Shown here: piece by piece, positions 8,261 through 15,806 of the stretch | Position numbering within the stretch: the first letter of the stretch is position 1 | Layout of the letters: the number at the start of each line of letters is the position of its first letter | Assembly: GCF_008974245.1 (NCBI RefSeq) | Contig: NZ_BBZI01000005.1 | Location: 1,350,751 to 1,414,750, forward strand | Direction: 5' to 3' | Source: Streptomyces abyssomicinicus | GTDB lineage: Bacteria > Actinomycetota > Actinomycetes > Streptomycetales > Streptomycetaceae | Length of the DNA stretch: 64,000 nucleotides | Made by a program: the position numbers and the translations under genes | Notes under the pieces: generated by a model | What the model was told of the DNA's origin: nothing | Seen by the model: the letters and a program-made list of their open reading frames with translations, nothing else | The model's database searches: none

Positions 8261-9598
8261 ATGAGGCTGACGATCGTTGGTGGGGGCGGCTTCCGTGTGC
8301 CGCTCGTGTACGGAGCGCTGCTGGCCGACCGGGCGCCCGGCCGTGTCACCCGTGTGGTGCTGCACGACGTGGACGAGGGGCGGCTCGCGGCCGTCACCCG
8401 GGTGCTGGCCGAGCAGGCCCAGGGGGTGCCGGACGCCCCGGAGGTGGTGGCGACCACCGACCTGGACGCGGCGCTGACCGGAGCGGACTTCGTCTTCTCG
8501 GCCATCCGCGTCGGCGGCCTGGAGGGGCGGGCCGCCGACGAACGGGTGGCGCTGGCCGAGGGGGTCCTCGGCCAGGAGACCGTCGGCGCCGGCGGCATCG
8601 CCTACGGCCTGCGCACCGTGCCCGTCGCGCTGGACCTCGCCCGCCGGGTGGAGCGCCTGGCCCCGCACGCCTGGGTCATCAACTTCACCAACCCCGCCGG
8701 CCTGGTCACCGAGGCGATGTCGCACCGGCTCGGCGACCGGGTGATCGGCATCTGCGACTCCCCGGTCGGCCTCGCGCGCCGCGTCGCCCGCGTCCTCGGC
8801 GTGCCCGCGGACCGGGCCCACGTGGACTACGGCGGCCTCAACCACCTCGGCTGGGTCCGCGCCGTGCGCGCCGACGGGGAGGACCTGCTGCCCCGGCTGC
8901 TCGCCGACCGGGAACTGCTCGAGTCGTTCGAGGAGGGCCGCCTCTTCGGCGCGGACTGGCTGCAGGCACTGGGCGCGATCCCCAACGAGTACCTGCACTA
9001 CTACTACTTCAACCGCGAGACGGTGCGCGCCTACCAGGAGGCCGGGCAGACCCGCGGCGTCTTCCTCCGCGACCAGCAGGCCCGCTTCTACGCGGAGGCC
9101 GGCCGCCCCGGCGTCCCGGCGCTGGAGCTGTGGGACCGCACCCGGGCCGAGCGCGAGGCCACGTACATGGCGGAGAACCGCGACGCGGCGGGTGCGGGGG
9201 AACGCGAGGAGGAGGACCTCTCGGGCGGCTACGAGAAGGTGGCGCTCGCGCTGATGCGGGCGATCGCCCGGAACGAGAGGGCCACGCTGATCCTGAACGT
9301 CCGCAACCGGGGCGCCCTGCCCGGCCTCGACGAGGACGCCGTGGTGGAGATCCCCTGCCGGGTGGACGCCGACGGCGCGCACCCGACGGCCCTCGCGCCG
9401 CTGCCGGGCCACGCGGCCGCGCTGGTGGGCGCCGTCAAGGCGGTGGAACGCGAGGTGATCACCGCGGCCGCAACCGGTTCCCGGGCCGCCGCGGTGAAGG
9501 CGTTCGCCCTGCATCCGCTGGTCGACTCGGTCACCGTGGCCAGAAGGCTCATGGCGGGCTACCTGGACGCGCACCCGGGCCTCACCTACCTGAGGTGA
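8261..9598 (+). CDS. family 4 glycoside hydrolase (6-phospho-beta-glucosidase-like)
   Basis: GH4 enzymes cleave glycosides by an NAD- and metal-dependent redox-elimination route. The 445-aa protein opens with the Rossmann motif TIVGGGGFRVPLVYGAL, has NFTNPAGLV, the metal-ligand cysteine C165 in GICDSP and the metal-ligand histidine H195 in GLNHLGW. These fit the 6-phospho-beta-glucosidase branch. It is a single gene divergent from zwf, and no PTS or ABC sugar transporter gene is adjacent, so the source of phosphorylated substrate is not evident. Confidence 0.9.
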   Translation: MRLTIVGGGGFRVPLVYGALLADRAPGRVTRVVLHDVDEGRLAAVTRVLAEQAQGVPDAPEVVATTDLDAALTGADFVFSAIRVGGLEGRAADERVALAEGVLGQETVGAGGIAYGLRTVPVALDLARRVERLAPHAWVINFTNPAGLVTEAMSHRLGDRVIGICDSPVGLARRVARVLGVPADRAHVDYGGLNHLGWVRAVRADGEDLLPRLLADRELLESFEEGRLFGADWLQALGAIPNEYLHYYYFNRETVRAYQEAGQTRGVFLRDQQARFYAEAGRPGVPALELWDRTRAEREATYMAENRDAAGAGEREEEDLSGGYEKVALALMRAIARNERATLILNVRNRGALPGLDEDAVVEIPCRVDADGAHPTALAPLPGHAAALVGAVKAVEREVITAAATGSRAAAVKAFALHPLVDSVTVARRLMAGYLDAHPGLTYLR

Positions 9599-9623
9599 GG
9601 CCCGGGCCCCCCGGTCCGATGGT

Positions 9624-9666
9624 GGGGCGGGCGGCCGCACTCCCCCCGGGTGCAGCCGCCCGCCCC
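9624..9666. terminator. bidirectional hairpin terminator
   Basis: Arms 9624-9640 and 9650-9666 pair over 17 bp with one mismatch around a nine-base loop. It lies just after the GH4 stop, between that gene and the convergent ATP-grasp gene. Confidence 0.8.
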
Positions 9667-9774
9667 ATCCCCCGCACCGTTAAGAGCGCGCCGTACGCCT
9701 TCTGATACACCCTCGGGAAATTTTTTTTCTCCGGCCTCCGTACGGAGGCGGAACCGGCCCTCGGCCAGGCGCGG

Positions 9775-10923
9775 TCAGGCGCGCGCCCCGGCCGCGGCGG
9801 AGGCGGAGGAGGCGCCGGCCGGTCCGGCGGCGGGAGGCGCGGACTGGGCGGGAACGCTGGGCAGCGCGGCGGCCGGCTCCTCGTCGCCCCACGGCGAGCC
9901 CGCCGGACGAAGCCGCTGCGGGGACGCCACCACGGCGTAGTCCGCCCCCAGGAACGGCGGCTCCAGGTCACCCGGGTCCTCGCCCAGGGCCAGGCGGACC
10001 GCGGCCCACGGCGCGTTCAGACCGCACAGCGAGAGTTGGTGCAGCCCGCCCGCCGCCCGGGTGTTGACGTCCAGCAGAACCGGTTCCCCGCCGAACATGC
10101 GGAACTGGACGTTGGACAGGTGATGGAGCCCGAACCGCTCGGCGATCAGACGGGCCGGCGCGATCCACCGCTCGTCGAGGGTGAACCCGCGGCGCCGGCC
10201 GTTCTTCGTCCGGCCCACGGTCATCCGTACCCGGTCGTCGGTACCGGTGAGGCAGTCCACCGAGACCTCCGGCTCCTCCAGCCGCGGCATCACCAGCCAG
10301 TTGACCTCCTCGCCGCCGTCCCGCAGCGCGCGGAGCACCATGTCCAGCGGGACCACCGTGCTGGGGAAGCCGTCCAGCTGGGCCATCGAGAACGGGCTGC
10401 GGGTGATCACCCGGAACCCCACGCCGCCCGCTCCGGCGGCGGGCTTGAGGCAGGCCCGGTGCCCGTCGGCCTCCAGCTTCTCGACCGCCTCGACCAACTC
10501 GGACCCGTCCCGCACCCGGAACCACGGCGGCACCGGGATGCCCAGCTCGGCGACCCGCTCGTAGGCGGTCGCCTTGTCCTGGAAGGCGGCCACGCCCGCG
10601 GCGGTCGGCGCCAGCAGCGCCGTGCCGACGGCCTCGAACTCGGCGCGGTGCGCGACGATCACCTCCTGGTGCAGCCGCGGCACGAACACGTCGATGCCGC
10701 GCCGCGCGCACTGGTCCAGGGCGAACTCGGCGTAGGCGGCGGGGGAGAGGCCCTCGGGCTCCATCGCCGAGGTGTCGGCCGCGGCGAGCACCGGCGAGTT
10801 CGGGTCCCCGTGGGTGGCATGGATCTCCACCGCGCGATCCTGCGGATTTCTCCGCAACTGGTCCATGAAGAACACGTTCTCCGCGTACGTGCGGTTGAGC
10901 CAGACGCGTACGCGAGAGATCAT
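9775..10923 (-). CDS. ATP-grasp domain protein
   Basis: Carboxylate-amine/thiol ligase fold, 382 aa. An N-terminal pre-ATP-grasp domain (to about residue 120) is followed by the ATP-grasp core: the conserved lysine in ACLKPAAGAGGVGFRV, the adenine-region VMPRLEEPEVSVDCL and the metal-binding end GEPVLLDVNTRAAGGLHQ. It most resembles carbamoyl-phosphate-synthase-like lone ATP-grasp proteins. The last ~45 residues are Ala/Pro-rich and probably disordered. Monocistronic; AAGGCGG precedes the ATG. Substrates are unknown; peptide or amino-acid ligation is the usual guess for such proteins. Confidence 0.82.
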   Translation of the reverse strand: MISRVRVWLNRTYAENVFFMDQLRRNPQDRAVEIHATHGDPNSPVLAAADTSAMEPEGLSPAAYAEFALDQCARRGIDVFVPRLHQEVIVAHRAEFEAVGTALLAPTAAGVAAFQDKATAYERVAELGIPVPPWFRVRDGSELVEAVEKLEADGHRACLKPAAGAGGVGFRVITRSPFSMAQLDGFPSTVVPLDMVLRALRDGGEEVNWLVMPRLEEPEVSVDCLTGTDDRVRMTVGRTKNGRRRGFTLDERWIAPARLIAERFGLHHLSNVQFRMFGGEPVLLDVNTRAAGGLHQLSLCGLNAPWAAVRLALGEDPGDLEPPFLGADYAVVASPQRLRPAGSPWGDEEPAAALPSVPAQSAPPAAGPAGASSASAAAGARA

Positions 10924-10975
10924 TCAGGCCGCCTTTCGGGTGTTCGGGCACGGCGAAGCAGCCGGCCCGGCCGGG

Positions 10976-10987
10976 TACACGCGTGTA
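10976..10987. promoter_or_regulatory. palindrome upstream of the ATP-grasp gene (possible operator)
   Basis: TACACGCGTGTA is a perfect 12-bp palindrome 53 bp upstream of the ATP-grasp start. A related imperfect copy, TACACGAGTGTTA, lies at 11073-11085. Two such sites flank a TATGAT on the minus strand at 11044-11049 that could be a -10 box. Confidence 0.4.
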
Positions 10988-11153
10988 GGGACGCCGAACC
11001 GCGGGAAGTGAAACGGGGGTTTCGCAGCGGCGGCGTCGGGCCGATCATAGAGCTTCGCGGGACGCGTTCCGCTACACGAGTGTTACGACTTCCCCCACCG
11101 CGTGTCGGGCCGGTCCCGGCACGGCCCGGAGCCACTCGCCCGGCCCCCGGGCG

Positions 11154-11363
11154 CTACCGGCCCACCCGCCGCAGGAACGCCTCCTCGTTGCCCGCCAACC
11201 CGGCCTCGCGCAGCGCCCGGTCGGCCTCCGCGAGGACCGCGGGAGGCACCGCCGGCGGGCCCGCGCCCGGCTCCGCGAACGCGGCCTGCACCGCGTTCAG
11301 CAGCCGCAGGTACGCCTGCGCGGCGCGGCGTTCACGGTCGGTCGGCACGCTGGTGGTGGTCAT
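11154..11363 (-). CDS. small hypothetical protein
   Basis: A 69-aa, Ala/Arg/Glu-rich, probably helical protein of unknown function. The ATG at 11363 (MTTTSVPTDRERRAAQ) is preferred over the in-frame start at 11423 because GAGGAG lies nine bases before it. No motif is recognised. It is leftward, 230 bp upstream of the ATP-grasp start and 200 bp from the next leftward gene, so it seems to be transcribed alone. Confidence 0.6.
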   Translation of the reverse strand: MTTTSVPTDRERRAAQAYLRLLNAVQAAFAEPGAGPPAVPPAVLAEADRALREAGLAGNEEAFLRRVGR

Positions 11364-11563
11364 CCTCGGCATCTCCTCGGGCGGCCGGTCGTCGGATCCT
11401 CCTACCAGCCTGCCGCGCGCCACCGACAGCGGGTGACCGGCGGCCCGTGGCCGACGGTTCAGGAGCGGTGCCGCCCCACCGGCGGGGCCTCACCGGCGGG
11501 GCGTTTCACCGGCGGCGCGCCTCACTGCCAGCGCGTCACCGACCGTGTCTCAGCGGCGGCGTG

Positions 11564-12727
11564 TCATCCGCGCACGGCCCGCATCGCCCGCATCGCCCGG
11601 GAGAGCCGCACCAGGTCCTCGGGGCCCTCCGCCGGCGGCCCCGCCGTGCCGGGGCCGTCCACCGCCGTCTCACCGGCCGCGCCGTGGGCCCGGACCGCGG
11701 CCACCACCATCACCGCGTCCGCCTCCACGCGGGCGCGTTCCGCCCCGGCGCCGGCCGCCACCGCGGCCGCCCGGGCCCGCTCCCGCACCAGCGGGTCGAA
11801 GAGCGGGCAGAGCAGCAGCAGCGCGTCGTGGATCTCCGCCTGCCGCTGCACGGCCCGCAGCGACGGCGGCGACCACCAGCCGACCCGCACCGCCGCCCGG
11901 CCGCCCGCGTCCGCCGCGGACACCGGACGCAGCTCCCGCCACAGCGGCGCCAGCGCGTGGTAGGAACGCCACGCCGACCAGGCGTCGCCGAAGAGCCGGG
12001 CGGGCAGCGTCCACAGCAGTGGCAGGGAGAACCCGGCCGCGCTCAGCAGACCACCGAAGGCGGCCATCGCCGGAGCGCCCCAGGTGCTGAGCCCGTCGAT
12101 GTTCCCGCCCGCCCAGCGCACCGTTATCGCCGTCAGCTTCGCGACCGCGTACAGCGCGCAGAACCCGAAGCCGAGGGCGATCAGCAGCAGCGAACCGCGC
12201 AGCTGCCGGCCGCACACCCGGTGGATCCAGCGCAGACACAGGACGTTCATCGCCACCCCGGCCGCCAGCAGCGAGAACAGGTACAGCAGCACCATCTCGC
12301 GCACGAAGGGGGTGCTCGCGTAGTAGGTGTCGAAGTCGCGCAGCCGCTCCACCGGCGCGTCGCCCCACGCGAACAGCACCCACATCACGGCGATCACCGC
12401 GCCGAAACCGGCCGTGCAGCGGACCGTCAGGCTCCGGGTGACGTCCGGCGGACCGCCGCGCCAGCTGATCATCAGCACCAGGCTCGCCGCGCAGACGGCG
12501 GTGAGCAGCGAGTACACCAGCGGCGCTCCCGCGTTGGGGACGCCGGTGAGCCGGTTGACGGCCACGACGGTGGGCGGCGCGGCGAACGTGAAGGCCAGCG
12601 CGGTGACCAGCAGCAGCGCGCACACCGAGCGCAGCAACGGGTCCCGCCACGCCCCCGGGGTGCGGCACTTGAGCACCAGCGGCACCGCCATGGCCGCGGC
12701 CGGGACGTAGTAGCCGACGTTGTTCAC
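11564..12727 (-). CDS. seven-helix membrane protein, MAB_1171c-like
   Basis: Integral membrane protein of 387 aa with about seven hydrophobic helices in the first ~250 residues (for example APLVYSLLTAVCAASLVLMI and GSLLLIALGFGFCALYAVAK) and a ~130-residue soluble Ala/Arg-rich C-terminal tail. It fits the actinobacterial MAB_1171c-type family, annotated as a putative transporter on weak grounds. Its GTG start at 12727 overlaps the stop of the peptidase gene (GTGA at 12724-12727), so its translation is coupled to that gene. Context suggests a membrane sensor or effector partner of the regulator/peptidase pair rather than a stand-alone transporter; this is inference. Confidence 0.75.
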   Translation of the reverse strand: MNNVGYYVPAAAMAVPLVLKCRTPGAWRDPLLRSVCALLLVTALAFTFAAPPTVVAVNRLTGVPNAGAPLVYSLLTAVCAASLVLMISWRGGPPDVTRSLTVRCTAGFGAVIAVMWVLFAWGDAPVERLRDFDTYYASTPFVREMVLLYLFSLLAAGVAMNVLCLRWIHRVCGRQLRGSLLLIALGFGFCALYAVAKLTAITVRWAGGNIDGLSTWGAPAMAAFGGLLSAAGFSLPLLWTLPARLFGDAWSAWRSYHALAPLWRELRPVSAADAGGRAAVRVGWWSPPSLRAVQRQAEIHDALLLLCPLFDPLVRERARAAAVAAGAGAERARVEADAVMVVAAVRAHGAAGETAVDGPGTAGPPAEGPEDLVRLSRAMRAMRAVRG

Positions 12728-13302
12728 GGACCGCCCGCCCCGCGCCTCGCGGTGGTCCGCTCCCCGCCCAGGGAGGCCTCGATGCGGCGCACCAGGCCGT
12801 CCGGCCAGGACGGATCCCCGGCAGGAGGGCCGGCCGGTTCCCTGGCCGACGGGACGGCCGGCGGGACGGTCGGCGTCCAGGCGCGGAAGCGGCTCGCCAG
12901 CAGCAGGCCGAACCGCTCCGCCTCCGCCTCCTCGCGCCGGTCGAACCGGGTCCGGGCGGCCATCGCCACCCCGTCCAGCGGTCCGCCCCGGTGTCCGGCC
13001 GCCATGTGCCACAGCTCGTGCCCCAGGATCACCAACTGGTGCCCGGGCGCCGTGCGCTCCTCGACCACCACGACGTCCTGGTCGGCGAAGTCCAGCCACA
13101 GTCCGCTGGCCGTACCGGCCGGGAAGACCGCGGTGCGCAGGCGCACCGGGCGGCCCCGCAGACCGCTCATCACCGCGCACAGCGCGCGCAGCGTCTCCTC
13201 CGCCCCGGCGGTGGGCGGCAGGCAGAGCCCGCCCACCAGTGCGTCGCACAGCCGGCCCATCTCCCTGCGGGTGCGCAGCGTCCTGATCAGACCCAAGGTC
13301 AC
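12724..13302 (-). CDS. ImmA/IrrE-like HExxH metallopeptidase-like protein
   Basis: A 192-aa cytoplasmic protein with the zinc-peptidase motif HELWH in GHELWHMAAGH near residue 105, preceded by a beta-rich stretch (VVVVEERTAPGHQLVILG) as in ImmA/IrrE/ParDE-linked peptidases. The GTG at 13302 overlaps the regulator stop by GTGA (13299-13302), and its own stop overlaps the membrane-protein start. ImmA-type enzymes cleave XRE-family repressors, so the regulator encoded immediately upstream is the natural substrate candidate. The long open frame upstream of 13302 only mirrors the regulator gene. Confidence 0.78.
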   Translation of the reverse strand: MTLGLIRTLRTRREMGRLCDALVGGLCLPPTAGAEETLRALCAVMSGLRGRPVRLRTAVFPAGTASGLWLDFADQDVVVVEERTAPGHQLVILGHELWHMAAGHRGGPLDGVAMAARTRFDRREEAEAERFGLLLASRFRAWTPTVPPAVPSAREPAGPPAGDPSWPDGLVRRIEASLGGERTTARRGAGGP

Positions 13303-14123
13303 GGTCCCGGCCGTCGGACACTCTCCAGCAGCATGTCGAGCCACTCGGCGACCTTGTCGCGGTGCTGGTCGGTGGGAAGCTGCGCCGCCCGCCACGCGAT
13401 GCCGCGCACGCCGTGGTCGCGCAGCAGGCGCTCCAGGGCGTCCTCGGTCCCGTGCGCCCGCCCGCCCTCGGCCGCCGCACGGTCCGCCCGGTCGCGGGCC
13501 GCCCCTTCGAGGCCCGGCCCCTCGAGGCCCGGTCCTTCGAGGCCCGGTCCTTCGTGCCCCGCCCCCGTGAACCCCGCCCCCGGGGGCACGGCTCCTTCGC
13601 GGCCCCACGCCTCGTGCCCGGGTCCCTCGCGGCCGGGCGCCTCGGCCAGCCGGCGCAGCAGCTCCCGCTCGGTCCGCTGGAGCGCGCCGACCAGCGCCTC
13701 CGGGTCCTCCGCGGTCAGGAAGCCGGCGTGCACGCCGAAGAACCGCTGCAACGCGTCACAGTGCTCCATGGTGGGCCGCCGGTCGCCGTTGAGCAGCGCG
13801 CCGGCCTGCTGGCGGGACATGCCCGCGCCGTCGGCGATCTCCCGCTGGGTGTAGCGGCGGCCGTCCGGCCGGAGCCGGGTGCGGCGCAGCAGGTCGAGCC
13901 GCTGCAGGAACCGGGTCTGCACGTCGCGTTCCCCGCCCGGCCGGCCGTTCAGCAGGGCCTTCACCACGCCCTCGGGGACACCGGAGGCCGCCGACAGCCG
14001 CGCCACGTCGAACGCCTCGGCACGGGAGACGCCGAGCCGGTCCGCCAGCGAGCAGACCCGGGCGGTCACCGCCCGTAGCGGGGCGGCCTCACCGGCCCCC
14101 CGGCCCTCCATGTCACCCGCCAC
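13299..14123 (-). CDS. XRE-family helix-turn-helix regulator
   Basis: A DNA-binding protein of about 274 aa. The helix-turn-helix is in YTQREIADGAGMSRQQAGAL (around residues 105-125), and a C-terminal ~60-residue domain ends RDKVAEWLDMLLESV. Between them lies a low-complexity linker with repeated GPGLE units coded by a 15-bp DNA repeat. The GTG at 14123 is chosen because GGGAGA sits six bases before it; an ATG at 14111 is the alternative. First gene of a three-gene operon in which every junction is a GTGA overlap, and divergent from the MmyB-like gene at 14314. Confidence 0.78.
   Translation of the reverse strand: MAGDMEGRGAGEAAPLRAVTARVCSLADRLGVSRAEAFDVARLSAASGVPEGVVKALLNGRPGGERDVQTRFLQRLDLLRRTRLRPDGRRYTQREIADGAGMSRQQAGALLNGDRRPTMEHCDALQRFFGVHAGFLTAEDPEALVGALQRTERELLRRLAEAPGREGPGHEAWGREGAVPPGAGFTGAGHEGPGLEGPGLEGPGLEGAARDRADRAAAEGGRAHGTEDALERLLRDHGVRGIAWRAAQLPTDQHRDKVAEWLDMLLESVRRPGP
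13504..13560. repeat. 15-bp in-frame tandem repeat in the XRE regulator
   Basis: Units like TTCGAGGCCCGGTCC repeat about four times and encode GPGLE units in the linker of the regulator. Because 15 is divisible by three, copy-number change would keep the frame and only alter linker length. Confidence 0.8.
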
Positions 14124-14247
14124 CGCAGCTCTCCCGCGTCGCGTCCGTCCGGACGCCGTGAGACTAGCGGTCGCCCCGACGACCCTCCAGGTCCCGCCAC
14201 AACTGTGGCCGGATCCGGCCGCCAACACCCCTGAAATGCCACAATGG

Positions 14248-14277
14248 TTGACACGCGTGGTGCCCGACCGGGAGGAT
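14248..14277 (+). promoter_or_regulatory. putative vegetative promoter for the MmyB-like gene
   Basis: TTGACA at 14248-14253 and GAGGAT at 14272-14277 are separated by 18 bp, close to the streptomycete HrdB consensus (TTGAC-N17/18-TAGGAT). The start codon is at 14314, with GAGAGGGGGA before it. Confidence 0.5.
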
Positions 14278-14313
14278 CAGGGCCGCCGACGGGGCCGAGA
14301 GGGGGACCTCCCG

Positions 14314-14988
14314 ATGAAAGCTCGGGCAGGGGGCCGGCGCCCGCAACCGCGGCCGGGGCCCGAAGAGGCCTATCTGAGGGACTACACGGCGTTGCTGGAG
14401 AGTGTGTCCTTCCCGTCGGTGCTGCTCGACCGCGCCTGGGACGTGGTGGTCGCCAATACGGCGTTCACCGAGCTGTTCCGCTCCGTCGGGCCGCACCCCA
14501 CCGCCATGCCGGGCGACAACTTCCTGCGCTTCGTCCTCTTCCACCCCGACGCCGGCCAGGTGCTCGCCGACCGGGAGGTCCGGTGGTGCCTGCCCGCCCT
14601 CGCGCGGTTCGCCCACCTCACCGAACGGTACGGGGACGACCCGGTCCTTCAGGCGGTGCGGCGCGAGATCGCCGAGGACCCGCTGATGGAGGCCGCCTAC
14701 CGCCAGGGGCTCCCGCACTGGGTGCGTACCGTGGGAGAGCGCGCGGCGCGCGAACACGACGGCTCGGTACGGCAGTTGGTGCGCCCGGGCGGGGGGCGGG
14801 GGGTGCGGGAGTGCCGCCTGGTGGTGGAGACGCCCACCGCGTTCGCGGAACTGGGGTACGAGCGGATGACGCTGGTGCTTCCCGGACCCGATCCGGAGCC
14901 CGGGCCCACCGCGGACGCGCCCGAGCGTTCTCCGCGTGGCCGTGGCCACCTGTCGCTGGTGCACTCCGTCACCAGCGGCGGGCACTGA
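14314..14988 (+). CDS. MmyB-like ligand-binding domain protein without HTH
   Basis: A 224-aa protein matching the sensor part of MmyB-type transcription regulators: LLDRAWDVVVANTAFTELF, NFLRFVLFHPDA and ELGYERMTLVLPGPD are typical of that PAS-like, possibly fatty-acid-binding domain. In usual members an XRE helix-turn-helix precedes the domain, but here only about 20 basic residues do, so DNA binding appears to be missing. The ATG at 14314 has a strong GAGAGGGGGA site. It is divergent from the XRE regulator operon, which could supply a DNA-binding partner; that is inference. Confidence 0.75.
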   Translation: MKARAGGRRPQPRPGPEEAYLRDYTALLESVSFPSVLLDRAWDVVVANTAFTELFRSVGPHPTAMPGDNFLRFVLFHPDAGQVLADREVRWCLPALARFAHLTERYGDDPVLQAVRREIAEDPLMEAAYRQGLPHWVRTVGERAAREHDGSVRQLVRPGGGRGVRECRLVVETPTAFAELGYERMTLVLPGPDPEPGPTADAPERSPRGRGHLSLVHSVTSGGH

Positions 14989-15116
14989 ACGTTTTCGGCT
15001 CTGCCGCTCCAGGGCGAGGGCGGCACTTCGCAGCCTCCGTCGTGGCGCGGTCGAATGAAGGCGTTGTGCGGGGAGGGCGGATGGCAATGAGCGTGGCCGA
15101 GAGCTGATCTGGCGTG

Positions 15117-15656
15117 ATGACTCTTCTTCGGCAGCACGCCCCGGCCGATCGAGCGGATCTTCCAGGGCCCGCCACGGAGCAGACGCTCGTGGCCGCCGAG
15201 GAGCGGACGGGTATCGCCCTCCCCGGGGATCTGCGGACGTGGTTGTCGCGGAACAATCTGGATCCGCCTGAGCAGGGACGTCGACGACGAAGTGGCACGC
15301 TGCGGCTTCGACGGGTTCCCGGACGAGCAAAGCTTCTTCCTGGGCATCCGGGCGATGGAGAGGCTCTACGCGAACTGCTCCACCTCCGGTGGATCCAACC
15401 CTCCGGACAGGCCGGACGATCCGTTCCGGCGCAACGAGTGGATCCCGTTCCTGCCGGACCAGGACGGCTGGACGGGAAGTTCGTCGATGTGCGGGACGGG
15501 CGTGTCGGCAGGTGGTTCGTGGGTGGGACCACGGTCGGGGGCGAGTACGCATCGCCGGCCCGGTACTTCGACTCCGTGGCGGAGACGCCGACGAAGATCG
15601 CCGAGGGAAGCCACCCGGTCCGCGGGGTCATCGAAGGCCGACTCGTCCGGTCGTGA
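15117..15656 (+). pseudogene. SMI1/KNR4-family protein with two compensating frameshifts
   Basis: The N-terminal ~45 residues (LVAAEERTGIALPGDLRTWL) read in one frame and match the start of SMI1/KNR4 proteins. From about 15268 the family sequence continues one frame further on (DEVARCGFDGFPDEQSFFL, then IPFLPDQDGWTG), and from about 15473 it returns to the first frame (GKFVDVRDGRVGRWFVGGT) to the stop at 15656. This implies a one-base insertion and then a one-base deletion. SMI1/KNR4 proteins are often immunity proteins against secreted toxins; no toxin gene is adjacent. Either a decayed gene or two sequencing errors. Confidence 0.7.
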
Positions 15657-15770
15657 GACCGTACACCACCGCGTGAGCCGCGGGTGCGGCGGGAGTTCGC
15701 GGCGGTCACCCTCACGGGTGGCGACGAGCGTCCCGCACGCGGCCCCCGCGGGCGTGAGGGCGGACGACGA

Positions 15771-15799
15771 CGGCCGGGCGGCGTAGCGCCACCCGGCCG
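15771..15799. terminator. hairpin terminator after the ABC uptake operon
   Basis: Arms CGGCCGGG and GGCG pair with CGCC and CCCGGCCG around a TAG loop, with one mismatch. It lies seven bases beyond the stop of the ATP-binding gene on the minus strand and also faces the convergent SMI1-like pseudogene. Confidence 0.75.
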
Positions 15800-15806
15800 C
15801 GCGGGT

